A DNA stretch of 64,000 bases from Corynebacterium deserti GIMN1.010 (GTDB lineage Bacteria; Actinomycetota; Actinomycetes; Mycobacteriales; Mycobacteriaceae): assembly GCF_001277995.1 (NCBI RefSeq), contig NZ_CP009220.1:1488001-1552000 (forward strand), in the 5' to 3' direction. Of this stretch, positions 49,228-58,070 are shown piece by piece. The notes under the pieces are model-generated. The model searched no databases. It was not told the origin of the DNA and saw nothing but the letters and a program-made list of their open reading frames with translations. Made by a program: the position numbers and the translations under genes. How positions within the stretch are numbered: the stretch's first letter is position 1; each line of letters starts with the position of its first letter.

Positions 49228-49254
49228 AACCCCGCACCAGGTGGGTACGGGGTT
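49228..49254 (-). terminator. Hairpin between small tail gene and endolysin
   Basis: On the minus strand AACCCCG ... CGGGGTT, with an inner CACC/GGTG pairing, is followed by TTTTC. It may partly separate tail and lysis transcripts. Confidence 0.6.
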
Positions 49255-49272
49255 GAAGAATTTTGCGGGTAT

Positions 49273-49473
49273 TTACTCGGGAACGGGTTCGGGGTGTTTG
49301 GTGACGGCTTCGACCATCACCTGCTCCTCCACCCCGATCTGACGGCCCTGGGTGGCCAGCTCCGTGATCTGCTCCGGGATGCGCTGGAGTTCATGCCGAC
49401 GATTAATCTCGGCAGCATAAGCACGGTATCCCTCGTTGAGGTCCTCGGTGGACAGTTGCGTTAAATCAGCCAT
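49273..49473 (-). CDS. Small phage protein with helical coiled-coil
   Basis: A 66-residue acidic, highly helical protein (LSTEDLNEGYRAYAAEINRR, then ELATQGRQIGVEEQVM). It lies at the end of the tail-tip gene row, 16 bases after the last paralogue, with AAGGAAA upstream. Function unknown; small helical proteins here may be assembly chaperones, a guess. Confidence 0.6.
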   Translation of the reverse strand: MADLTQLSTEDLNEGYRAYAAEINRRHELQRIPEQITELATQGRQIGVEEQVMVEAVTKHPEPVPE

Positions 49474-49489
49474 GAGTGTTTCCTTTCAG

Positions 49490-49918
49490 TTAAGCCGGGG
49501 TGCCAGACAATGTGGCAGGCCAAGAAGCTTTAGTGTGGAAAGATATTTCGCCGGAAATGCTGCCACGGTACGGTGTAGACAGCGGCGAACCGTTGAGATT
49601 CCAGGGGATATCGAATTCGACGGTGCGGCCAAGGTAGGGAAAGGATACTTTTCCACTGTTGATAGCGACGGCTCCGGGGAAACCGGGAAGCAGTTGGCTA
49701 GCGGTGGCGGCTGCACCGCTCACTCCCGTAAATCGGTAGATGATTTGGTCACCTTTTCGGCGGAGCCACACCGTGCCTGTCCACCCATTCATGAGTGAGG
49801 CTGACACATTCCGCCAATCGGTATCACCGAAAATCATTGTGTCCCCGGCGAAAATGCGGGTGCCCACGGTGGTGTCTAGGCGTAGGGCTACTGGGTTGGT
49901 GATTGGGGTGAGCTTCAC
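49490..49918 (-). CDS. Phage tail-tip protein, paralogue 3
   Basis: A 142-residue beta-rich protein opening MKLTPITNPVALRLD, with the core NGWTGTVWLRRKGDQIIYRF and a C-terminal FDIPWNLNGSPLS. It resembles the two upstream genes in start motif (KLT), size and the Trp-x-Arg-x(n) beta pattern, so the three are paralogues. Likely part of a receptor-binding tip; that is inferred from location behind the tail fibre. Confidence 0.65.
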   Translation of the reverse strand: MKLTPITNPVALRLDTTVGTRIFAGDTMIFGDTDWRNVSASLMNGWTGTVWLRRKGDQIIYRFTGVSGAAATASQLLPGFPGAVAINSGKVSFPYLGRTVEFDIPWNLNGSPLSTPYRGSISGEISFHTKASWPATLSGTPA

Positions 49919-49934
49919 AGCACACCCCCAACGG

Positions 49935-50372
49935 TTACGCCGGCAGGCCGGGGTACATCGTGGGGAATGTATCGAAAACGTCCCACGTCAGCATGGCGGC
50001 GTAACTCGAAGAGGTGCGGGAAGGAATATAGTCTCCGGTAGTCCAGAAGATATACGCCTTCCCTGCGCCGATGTTCGCATGCGCCACCCCGGACGACACC
50101 CTGAATGTGACGGTGGGGTACGGGGAGGATCTCGGGTGGAACCCCAATGGAAGATCTATTGTCCCGGTGGTCGATGTTGCTACGGCTCCCGAGATCGCGA
50201 GTGTTACTCTCTCCCGGGTTCTGCGAATCCAGATACCTCCTGCCAAGCCACCAACGGTCCCCATCCCTGAGGGAACAGTTCCGTAGGTGACATTTCCAAC
50301 GGTGTCCCAGAGCACTAGGGCGCGCCAGCCGGTGTCGCTGGGTGTGATCGGTGTGAGTTTCACTTCGACCAC
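49935..50372 (-). CDS. Phage tail-tip protein, paralogue 2
   Basis: A 145-residue beta-rich protein. KLTPITPSDTGWRALVL begins at residue 5, so a second GTG at 50363 could be the true start, matching the paralogues. Core GGIWIRRTRERVTLAISGAV and tail WDVFDTFPTMYPGLPA align in pattern with the other two paralogues. It is overlapped in another frame by the read-through extension of the upstream gene. Probably a tail-tip or adhesin subunit. Confidence 0.65.
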   Translation of the reverse strand: MVEVKLTPITPSDTGWRALVLWDTVGNVTYGTVPSGMGTVGGLAGGIWIRRTRERVTLAISGAVATSTTGTIDLPLGFHPRSSPYPTVTFRVSSGVAHANIGAGKAYIFWTTGDYIPSRTSSSYAAMLTWDVFDTFPTMYPGLPA

Positions 50373-50405
50373 CCCACCAAGCGCGCAGCCCGTGCCAAAA
50401 ACTTT

Positions 50406-50784
50406 CTAAGAAGCGGGGGGGGGGGAAGGAATCAACAGTGCGCCACATCAAAATGCCACTGACCGATCCGGATGCCTCCATAGAGAGCCGATCAAAATCT
50501 TTATCCACACGGACAGGAGTACTACCCACCATGAGGACCCCTATAGAGCCATAATTCCCAAATCCCGCAGGACGGAAACCAGATGGGACAGTAATAAATA
50601 CCGGGTGTGTCTTATTTGCGCCGGTCAATCCCAGCCCGGGAAATTCCATCGTCACCATATTGTCCATGCGGGAAACAAAAATCTGCTTGACTGTTCCCAT
50701 TCTCCACCCGTTGAGCAGGTCAGCTTCCGTCAAAGTGCGCTGCGTAAAACCCCGCTGGATGCCAGCGAGTTGCGTTAGTTTCAT
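50406..50784 (-). CDS. Phage tail-tip protein, paralogue 1 (end set by a C11 tract)
   Basis: Starts MKLTQLAGIQRGFTQ at an ATG overlapping the previous stop (ATGA), with GGAGG 8 bases upstream. It has the paralogue pattern NGWRMGTVKQIFVSRMDN and MWRTVDSFP. As given, the frame passes an 11-C run (50415-50425) and continues in the wrong frame of the next gene to 49915, making 294 residues from the earlier ATG. With 10 C it would end FPPPAS-stop at 50406 after about 125 residues, like its paralogues. Coordinates here follow the short form. Confidence 0.6.
50415..50425. repeat. G11/C11 homopolymer tract
   Basis: Eleven G on the plus strand (C on the coding strand) near the 3' end of a tail-tip gene. 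The run length decides the reading frame and C terminus of the protein. Confidence 0.85.
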
Positions 50785-51038
50785 GGGTCTACCCTCCATT
50801 CCTGTCCGTCACTTTTACGGACGATGTAATCCCCGATCTTGATGCCGGGGTAGCTGCTAAGCGACGGAGTGCCAGTGCCTTCATAAGACCAGGTGATCGA
50901 CGCCCTGGACTCCACGGTCGCTAGTCGTGTCTCGTGGTCCTTGGCGGCTGCATGCAGCACGTGGTGGTTGCCGAGGTGCCCGGCACTTCCCTCTCCCACC
51001 GTTGTGGGTAGGTTCGCGATGTCATCTTTCAACGCCAT
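50781..51038 (-). CDS. Phage tail-associated protein with shared C-terminal module (short)
   Basis: An 85-residue protein. N-terminal helix (GNHHVLHAAAKDHETRLATVE) and a C-terminal module of about 35 residues, GTGTPSLSSYPGIKIGDYIV then SDGQEWRVDP, nearly repeated at the end of the upstream gene. Its stop overlaps the next start. Its head-fibre-like helix plus small module hints at a trimeric connector or fibre tip, an inference. Confidence 0.65.
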   Translation of the reverse strand: MALKDDIANLPTTVGEGSAGHLGNHHVLHAAAKDHETRLATVESRASITWSYEGTGTPSLSSYPGIKIGDYIVRKSDGQEWRVDP

Positions 51039-51053
51039 GGCTATTCCTCCTCA

Positions 51054-51608
51054 TCATGGGTCGACTCTCCATTCCTGACCATCCGACATCCGCCGGATCA
51101 CATCACCCACCCGGGCACCCGGGAAACTGGCCAAGGTGGGCGTGCCGGTACCGTGGTGGATCCACACCATCGGCGCCATCGCGGTGATCTTCGAGGTGAC
51201 CATGCTCTCCGCCTGGTTCCTAGCGGTCTCCGCCCTGGTTGCTGCAGCCGCAGCATCAGCGGCGTTCTTCTGGGTGGCCTCGATCATCCCGACCAGCTGC
51301 GCCAACCGGTGACTGTCCAAATGATTGGCTACCGATGCGGCCTTGACCGCATCCGCCAGACTCGAATCAGCCGTGCCCACCATGATTTTCATGGTGGTAG
51401 GCCTCCCCCTTGTTCGTTCCAGCACCAGCACCGCCGGCCCCGGTACGGCAGTGAAACTGACCACCCCGTTGGCCAGGGTGGCCTTGTCCGGTTCGTCCAG
51501 GATCATGCCTGTCCCGTCGGTGCGGTCCTGCCCTGACCTGACCCACACCCCGGTGACCTGCGTGGGGTTTTGCAGCACCGTTTTCAACGGGCCTTCAACT
51601 TTCCCCAT
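51054..51608 (-). CDS. Phage tail-associated protein with shared C-terminal module (long)
   Basis: A 184-residue protein. Residues 1-80 are beta-rich (TQVTGVWVRSGQDRTDG), 90-140 helical and Ala-rich (IEATQKNAADAAAAATRAE), and the last 35 residues (GTGTPTLASFPGARVGDVI, SDGQEWRVDP) duplicate the end of the following gene. It lies 23 bases after the tail fibre gene. The layout resembles a short fibre or upper baseplate-type protein. Confidence 0.68.
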   Translation of the reverse strand: MGKVEGPLKTVLQNPTQVTGVWVRSGQDRTDGTGMILDEPDKATLANGVVSFTAVPGPAVLVLERTRGRPTTMKIMVGTADSSLADAVKAASVANHLDSHRLAQLVGMIEATQKNAADAAAAATRAETARNQAESMVTSKITAMAPMVWIHHGTGTPTLASFPGARVGDVIRRMSDGQEWRVDP

Positions 51609-51631
51609 ACCACCATCTCCTTTCCATTGAT

Positions 51632-54600
51632 TTATGTGATGGTGAAGTACTCAGCCTTGGCGAACGTGATCAACCTCTGGTTGGCGTCCGATTCGCTGCC
51701 ACCACTGGATGACCACAGGGCTGGTGTCAGCACAGCATTAGGTGGCAGCGTCCCGGAGAACTCCAGTTTCTGGGTCCTGCGCCCGTCCTCCCAGAACCAC
51801 CGGGGTCCCAGGTTTGTTTGGACCAAGTGGTTCGCGTCCACGCCGTTGACAAACCACGCGATACCGTAGTCAGCGTGCGCGGTGGCCCACCTCCACTCCA
51901 CCTCTAAGGTGGCGATCATCCGCACTGGTGTGGACCCGGCAGACCAGCCCATAGGTCCTGTGACACCGGTGTCACTGGTGCCACTGGGTTGGAACCAGGT
52001 TGACTTCGGGATGGATTGCTGCGGGGCGGTCTGGCTAAAGCGGCTGACCTGACCAGGCTTACGCCGGTATGTTGCCGACGCAGACCTAATGTTGGTGGAT
52101 CCGGAGTCCGAGCCCAGTGACATCGACCACTGCCCGAGGAAATCCTCCACCGTGTTGAATGAGTCCTCGATGACCGTGTTGTTCTCGTAGTTGATCCGAA
52201 ATGTGACATCCAGGTTCTCACCAGCCACCCAGGTAAACGTCGCCCGCTTATCCGATGGCCAGGAGATATTGACATACCCCGTATCGCGGACAAGCCTGCC
52301 CCGCCTAGCGCCCAGGTGACGGAAATCCTCGCCGGACTCCAGCTCAGCCACCCGTTCATCCAGCCGGGTGACCTCCGTTCTCACACCACGCAGTTCCTCC
52401 AGGGAGTCCAGGCGGGCGGCGGTCTCTGCCTGCAGATCCTCAGCCAGGGGGAACCACGCGGCCAGGTGCATGCCCCACACCGTGATAGCGGTCAGCGTGC
52501 GCACCACAGGCCGTGCCTTTTTCACCCCGGGTTTCAGGCGGAAAATGCCCACGCCCGGGGTCCACGCCTCCACCACCGTGGGGAAACTCATTTCCGCGGA
52601 TTCAAACCACACGCCCCCAGACGTGGACAAATCTTTCCATTGCTCAACCGCATTGGCCCCGGTTTCATCCACAAAACCGACATAAACGGCAGAGATGGAA
52701 CCGCTGGACATGTAGGTCATGAGGTTGAGTTTGAGGTCAATGCCGGGGGTGACATCGAAATACGCCTCCGCCACGGTACTACCTGGGATTGCCCCGGTAT
52801 GACTCCACGAATAAGTGGATAAATCCCCTGCGATGGAGGATTTATCTGGGGTCAGTGTCGACGAGGATGCCCCGTACGACCAGTACGGACGCCCCGCGGA
52901 ATCAGCTGGCGTGATCGAGACGTGTGGGAAGGCCAGCCGTGAGGTGGCCAGGGCGTTCGTCGCGGTCTGGGACACAGCCTGATTGAATTCAGACTGCTCA
53001 TCATTGACCTGATCCTGTGCCCAGAACGCAGCTGCGACTCCTTGACGGAAGTCACCCTCGGGGGCGTTGATGAGATCATCAACATCCTCAAAGGCACCTT
53101 CCGCAGCGGTGGCTGCATCCTGTGCGGCTTTGACCTTCTTCTGCAGTTCACCATCAGCGTCGGTCGCTGCAGCCCATGCAGCATTCGCTGCGTCATAGGC
53201 CCCAACCTTGGAGGGTGGGGTGTAGGCAAAATCTCCGCTGGAATAGCGGATCCTGCTGGTCTGCCACAGATCCTGATCCCCAGCCCAGGGGGGCTCTGTA
53301 GTGCTCCACCCCGTCGGCACCAACGTCGTTGGCGCCGCAGGAGCTGCCGAGCCCTTCGGGACCTGCCGGAAATACACATCCACGGCGGTAATCGAAATGC
53401 CATCCGTGCCATCAGTTCCGTCGATGCCGTCCGTGCCCTTGATCAGCGCCCAGGAGTACCGGGCCGGATCCGTCGAATCCAGCGGCGTGGATGTGCCATA
53501 GGAATCGGCGTAAACATCGAAGTAGATATCCAGGGTCGCGTAATCGCTATAGGTACCCAGATAGGCCCGCCCTGAGGGGTCGGTGGTGGAGAAATCCACT
53601 GTCCCATCTGGGCTGTTGGCGTAGGCGACATGAAGGAACGGGGTCCGCCCGTCATGCCCCGGAACACCCGGTGTGCCCTTCTCGCCGTCCACACCCTGCC
53701 TGGCCACCATATCCACCGTGGTAGAAGCACCATCAGTGAACCTCGTGAGCGTGCGGGTCCACAGGAAATGACCCTGCGGGACCGGTGGCATTGTGGTCTG
53801 CCACCCCGTGGTGGGGGCCTGCGTCCCGGAGCTTGAGGAGGCGTAGGTGATGGTGACCGTGTCGACGCCTTTACCCGGTGCCCCGTCTGCGCCTTTGACC
53901 AGCTGCCAGGTGTACCGGCTTGGGTCGGTGGAATCGGCTTCGGTGAAATCCGAGTAGGTACCGACATAGGTGCGACCCGTCGGGTCCGTGGTCGAGAACC
54001 CCGCCACACCGTCTGAGCTGTTGGCGTAGGCGGTGTGGAAATAAGAGGTTCTACCGTCAGCACCGGGATTACCAGGTGTGCCGTTCTCACCATCCACGCC
54101 CTGACGAGATACCGCATAGGACACGCTCGTGGCCCCATCGGTAAACGTCAGGGTCGTGCGGGTCCACAGGAAATGACCCTTCGGCACCACCGGGATAGAG
54201 GTAGTCCACCCCGCGGTTGGAGTCGTGGTACCAGACGCCGATGAGGCGTACGCGGTCTCCGTGGACGAGATGCCCTTACCCGCGGACCCAGGATCACCTT
54301 TGTCGCCCTTGAGTCCGATCCTGCCGACTGAGTACCCGGTCTCGGTGGTGCCATCGGAATACGACCACACCGTCCGAGTCCAGACATAATCACCCGGACT
54401 GGTCACCGGTGGCTGAGATGCCCACCCACTGGTCGGCGTCGTGGTCCCGGACGAGGACTTCGCATAGGTAATCGTGGTGCCGGTAATCCCCACACCGTCT
54501 TTACCTGGCAGACCATCCTCGCCATCGGAACCGTCGGTGGGGATATAGGACACCGAGTGCCCGGTCTCGGTGGAATCATCCGTGTACGTCCACATAGTGC

Positions 54601-57043
54601 GCGTCCACAGATACCTGCCCTTGACCAGGGTCGGAACCGTCGTGGACCACCCCGAGGCCGGAGCGATCGTGCCGGAGGTGTGCAGCGCATACTCCACCAG
54701 AGTGGAGGACAGCCCCACACCATCCTTGCCGGGTAATCCATCCTCGCCGTCGAGGCCGTCTCGACCAGGCGCACCGGTGTTTCCGATCTTGCCGACCGAG
54801 TACCCGGTCTCCGTGGTGTTGTCATCGTAGCCCCACACCGTGCGGGTCCACACGAAATCACCCGGAGAGGTTACTGGAGGTTGTGCACCCCAGCCGGTGG
54901 TCGGCGGGGTGGTCCCGGAGGCAGATTTGGCATAGGTGATCGTCGTGGACTTGATGCCCACGCCGTCCTTGCCCGGCAGGCCGTCCTCGCCATCGGAACC
55001 GTCGGTGCCGACATAGGCGACGGAGAACCCCACCTCGGTGGAATTATCTGTATACGTCCAGGTGGTACGCGTCCACAGGTAGCGGCCCTTGACCAGCGTG
55101 GGGACTGTTGTTGTCCATCCGGTGGTCGGGGATGAGGTTCCGGAGGTGGACAAGGAATAGGCCAGAGCAGTCAAGGACAAGCCCACGCCATCCTTACCCG
55201 GCAGACCATCATCACCCTTATCGCCTGGGTCGCCCTTGTCACCCTTGTCGCCGGTATCACCGACCTTGCCAACTGAATACCCGGTCTCGGTGGTGCCATC
55301 GGAGTAGGTCCAGGTGGTTCGGGTCCAGATCCACTGCCCCGGCTGAGCTGCCGGAGGAGTCGCCACCCACCCGGAGGTCGGGGTGCTCGTACCCGAGGAG
55401 GACACCGCATAGACAATCGCGGTGTCGGTAATCCCCACGCCGTCCTTGCCCGGGAGACCGTCCTCCCCGTCGTTGCCGTCCTTGGACAGGTACGTAACGG
55501 AATATCCGGTCTCGGTGGAATTATCGGTGTAGGTCCAGGTGGTGCGGGTCCACAGGTAGTGGCCCTGCACGAGGGTAGGTACCTGTGATGTCCACCCGGA
55601 GGTAGGCGCCACGGTGCCGGAGGTGTGTACGGCGTAGGACACGGTGGTGGTTTTCAGCCCCAGCCCGTCACGGCCGGGGAGACCATCCTGCCCGTCGATA
55701 CCATCGATACCGTCTCGACCAGGCTGACCAGTGTCACCGATCTTGCCAATGGCATGTCCGGTTTCGGTGGTGCCGTCGGTGTACGTCCAGATCGTCCGAG
55801 TCCACATGAACTGCCCCGGCTGGGCGGCCGGTGGCGTGGACACCCACCCGGAGGTCGGCGCGACTGTGCCAGACGAGGACACCGCATACAGGTGAACGGT
55901 GGAGGCAATACCCACACCGTCCTTACCCGGGAGACCATCATCACCGTCATTACCGTCCTGGGCAATGTAGGAGACGGAATGCCCGGTCTCGGTCGAATTG
56001 TCGGTGTAGGTCCAGACCGTTCGCGTCCACAGGTACTGCCCCTTGGTCAGCGGTGGCACCTGGTCAGACCACCCCGAGGTCGGAGCAACCGTGCCAGACG
56101 GCCCAACGGCATAAGACACCACCGTGGATTGAATGCCCAGTCCGTCTTTACCCGCGGTGCCATCGGTGCCGTCAGCACCCGGCGCGCCAGTATTACCTGT
56201 GACGAGCACTGGGGAGGTCACCTCGGACTGTCCGGACCCGTAGGTAATTCGGGTGCGCATCCAGATAAATGAACCCGATGGGCGCTGCGGGGTTAATACA
56301 GACCATCCGGATACCGGTGGGAATTCCTCTGAGTCACCCACCGCGTACTCAATGCGCGTGGCAGTCAGAGCAGCGTCAGATGCTTCCTTCGACTGCTCAG
56401 CGATTTGCTTCGCATCCTCAGCAGTTTTCTGAGCGTGTTTAGCAGCCGCCTCAATTCCCGCCAGCTCACGGCGATCCTGCAAGAATTTCTTCTCGAGCGT
56501 CATGTTTTCCGCCATGCGAGCCTGCTCATCACTGACCAGCTGCCCACCAACATGCACAAGGAAATCGGTGTCGGAATGGTCCGTGACCTGAGATTCAATG
56601 CGTGTGATCGGCAGATTCACCACATGATCAAGAACGGAAATGTTGGCACGATCACCAACATTAAAATCCACGTATGGAATCCAAGCACCCATACCGGCTT
56701 TCGTAATATCCGATTCCAGGAAAAAATCACTCGACACACGAGCGCGTGCTTCATCAAGTACGTCATGCACATCCGATTCCGGAGTTACATCCAGATCACT
56801 AGGATCCGTGGCAGTCACAGTCACATCAGCACGAATAAAGCTACGCGCCAGACCGCCGACCCGTTTGCCCCGCTGCAAGCTGGCAACATACCCTAAGGTA
56901 TTTCCCGGCGCGTCTAGGTCGGTGACGTCTTCTAGTTCGATGTCATCGGGGAGATTCAAGGTGTAGCTTCCGTATGCCGAGCTTGCCAAGCTTCGGAGGA
57001 TGGTGACGGTGGGGGCTTCAGCAATGAAAAATGGTGTGGCCAC
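51632..57043 (-). CDS. Giant modular tail fibre with collagen-like repeats
   Basis: A 1803-residue structural protein. Residues 1-190 resemble a tail-hub attachment domain, 185-225 are coiled coil, and about 230-1220 comprise some eleven tandem modules of 70-150 residues. Each module has a beta domain (SGTxxPTSGW ... LWTRTxWTY) and a Gly-x-x tract such as DGEDGLPGKDGVGI. A helical segment (about 1260-1390) and C-terminal beta domains (about 1400-1803), including VTRLDERVAELESGED coiled coil, follow. Likely a trimeric fibre for host recognition. It starts at a GTG 1 base after the previous stop. Confidence 0.85.
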   Translation of the reverse strand: MATPFFIAEAPTVTILRSLASSAYGSYTLNLPDDIELEDVTDLDAPGNTLGYVASLQRGKRVGGLARSFIRADVTVTATDPSDLDVTPESDVHDVLDEARARVSSDFFLESDITKAGMGAWIPYVDFNVGDRANISVLDHVVNLPITRIESQVTDHSDTDFLVHVGGQLVSDEQARMAENMTLEKKFLQDRRELAGIEAAAKHAQKTAEDAKQIAEQSKEASDAALTATRIEYAVGDSEEFPPVSGWSVLTPQRPSGSFIWMRTRITYGSGQSEVTSPVLVTGNTGAPGADGTDGTAGKDGLGIQSTVVSYAVGPSGTVAPTSGWSDQVPPLTKGQYLWTRTVWTYTDNSTETGHSVSYIAQDGNDGDDGLPGKDGVGIASTVHLYAVSSSGTVAPTSGWVSTPPAAQPGQFMWTRTIWTYTDGTTETGHAIGKIGDTGQPGRDGIDGIDGQDGLPGRDGLGLKTTTVSYAVHTSGTVAPTSGWTSQVPTLVQGHYLWTRTTWTYTDNSTETGYSVTYLSKDGNDGEDGLPGKDGVGITDTAIVYAVSSSGTSTPTSGWVATPPAAQPGQWIWTRTTWTYSDGTTETGYSVGKVGDTGDKGDKGDPGDKGDDGLPGKDGVGLSLTALAYSLSTSGTSSPTTGWTTTVPTLVKGRYLWTRTTWTYTDNSTEVGFSVAYVGTDGSDGEDGLPGKDGVGIKSTTITYAKSASGTTPPTTGWGAQPPVTSPGDFVWTRTVWGYDDNTTETGYSVGKIGNTGAPGRDGLDGEDGLPGKDGVGLSSTLVEYALHTSGTIAPASGWSTTVPTLVKGRYLWTRTMWTYTDDSTETGHSVSYIPTDGSDGEDGLPGKDGVGITGTTITYAKSSSGTTTPTSGWASQPPVTSPGDYVWTRTVWSYSDGTTETGYSVGRIGLKGDKGDPGSAGKGISSTETAYASSASGTTTPTAGWTTSIPVVPKGHFLWTRTTLTFTDGATSVSYAVSRQGVDGENGTPGNPGADGRTSYFHTAYANSSDGVAGFSTTDPTGRTYVGTYSDFTEADSTDPSRYTWQLVKGADGAPGKGVDTVTITYASSSSGTQAPTTGWQTTMPPVPQGHFLWTRTLTRFTDGASTTVDMVARQGVDGEKGTPGVPGHDGRTPFLHVAYANSPDGTVDFSTTDPSGRAYLGTYSDYATLDIYFDVYADSYGTSTPLDSTDPARYSWALIKGTDGIDGTDGTDGISITAVDVYFRQVPKGSAAPAAPTTLVPTGWSTTEPPWAGDQDLWQTSRIRYSSGDFAYTPPSKVGAYDAANAAWAAATDADGELQKKVKAAQDAATAAEGAFEDVDDLINAPEGDFRQGVAAAFWAQDQVNDEQSEFNQAVSQTATNALATSRLAFPHVSITPADSAGRPYWSYGASSSTLTPDKSSIAGDLSTYSWSHTGAIPGSTVAEAYFDVTPGIDLKLNLMTYMSSGSISAVYVGFVDETGANAVEQWKDLSTSGGVWFESAEMSFPTVVEAWTPGVGIFRLKPGVKKARPVVRTLTAITVWGMHLAAWFPLAEDLQAETAARLDSLEELRGVRTEVTRLDERVAELESGEDFRHLGARRGRLVRDTGYVNISWPSDKRATFTWVAGENLDVTFRINYENNTVIEDSFNTVEDFLGQWSMSLGSDSGSTNIRSASATYRRKPGQVSRFSQTAPQQSIPKSTWFQPSGTSDTGVTGPMGWSAGSTPVRMIATLEVEWRWATAHADYGIAWFVNGVDANHLVQTNLGPRWFWEDGRRTQKLEFSGTLPPNAVLTPALWSSSGGSESDANQRLITFAKAEYFTIT
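53390..56356 (-). repeat. Tandem repeat array inside the tail fibre gene
   Basis: About eleven imperfect DNA repeats of roughly 220-245 bases, some longer, coding the fibre modules. Types alternate: one ends in a VPTLVKGRYLWTRT-like core, the other in PPAAQPGQ or PPVTSPGD followed by a Gly-rich tract, so the true unit is a pair of about 450 bases. Confidence 0.85.
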
Positions 57044-57044
57044 G

Positions 57045-58010
57045 CTAGACCTCCTTTACTGTCAGCACTGTCATGGCATGCGGAAATGTTTGCTCCATGA
57101 TCTGCCTGTACGGTTCGCCTTGTGATGGTGTGATATCCACCTGTTCCGGTGTCATGGAGGAATTGGCGAGCTGCCATGATCTCACGGGTGGGTCGCCCGG
57201 CCACCAGAGTCGCGCACCGAGAATGAGTCCAGCATTTTGTGCTTGTCCGATGCACGTATCCCAGAGTGATCCGTCGCGTGCTTCCAGGCTGATGATTGGT
57301 GAATTATCTTCTTCTGGGACTTCGACCACGTGGTAAGGGTCATCAACCCAGCGTGTGCCGTCGGGGTCTTGTTGTGTCATCATCGCGGCGTCGAGGGCTT
57401 CTTGAGCAAGGCGGCGAATCACGAATCCCGCTTGACCATGCTTGAACGTAAATAATGTGCGGTTGGCTATTTGGATTTTTGCCATGTTCCACGGCTCTGG
57501 ATAAATCAGACCGGATTCATCTGAGGTGCGCTCGTACGGAGTGGCCCGCCACCATGATGCAGGCCATGATTGGGCGGGGATCATTTTCCAAATATCTTTT
57601 AGATCTAAACCAAAGATGGTGGTGTTTTGTGGGGTGCCGATGGTGTCTGGATCGTCAGCGTTGGTGTAGATGATACGCATGCTTTTACGTTCCACTCCGT
57701 GCTGGCTAGCTGTCGCCGACACTACATAGAAGGCGTCTTCAGCCGGGGGAAGCTGACCACTGGGATCAAATTCTTTGATCGCATCCATGATCAGGATTTC
57801 CGCGTGGCGCTGAATCGAGCCGTCGTCACGCACGCCTGGCAGACTGATTTCCACATCGGAGGTTTCACCCCACTGATCAGGGTGCGAATAAGCGGTCGGT
57901 AAGGGTAAATCGCAGAGTGGATTACCGTCACCATCGCACAAACCGATCCACCTACCCTGGGTTGCGATTACATGGTTGACGTGTTTTTGCCACGACACGA
58001 AATCAGTCAC
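57045..58010 (-). CDS. Minor tail protein (Gp37-like hub protein)
   Basis: A 321-residue phage protein with beta-rich start (RWIGLCDGDGNPLCDLPLP) and SDVEISLPGVRDDG, typical of siphovirus Gp37-like tail hub proteins that follow the distal tail protein. The C-terminal half has WDTCIGQAQNAGLILGARLWWPGD. It lies between the Dit-like gene and the fibre gene, the right place for a tail-associated hub. No protease motif is visible. Confidence 0.72.
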   Translation of the reverse strand: MTDFVSWQKHVNHVIATQGRWIGLCDGDGNPLCDLPLPTAYSHPDQWGETSDVEISLPGVRDDGSIQRHAEILIMDAIKEFDPSGQLPPAEDAFYVVSATASQHGVERKSMRIIYTNADDPDTIGTPQNTTIFGLDLKDIWKMIPAQSWPASWWRATPYERTSDESGLIYPEPWNMAKIQIANRTLFTFKHGQAGFVIRRLAQEALDAAMMTQQDPDGTRWVDDPYHVVEVPEEDNSPIISLEARDGSLWDTCIGQAQNAGLILGARLWWPGDPPVRSWQLANSSMTPEQVDITPSQGEPYRQIMEQTFPHAMTVLTVKEV

Positions 58011-58070
58011 AGCTCACCTCCGCTATAAAGTTCTTCAAAAAGGGGGAAGGTGGTCAGCCCTCCATAAGTT

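Noticed and set aside
49915..50799. Single 294-residue protein as a genuine gene fusion
   Set aside because: Residues after the C11 run are in a non-coding frame of the next gene and are rich in Arg, His and Trp; the short form fits the paralogues better.
53390..56356. Regular direct repeats that could suggest a CRISPR array
   Set aside because: Repeats of about 220-245 bases stay in one reading frame and encode fibre modules; there are no 28-37 base repeats with unique spacers.
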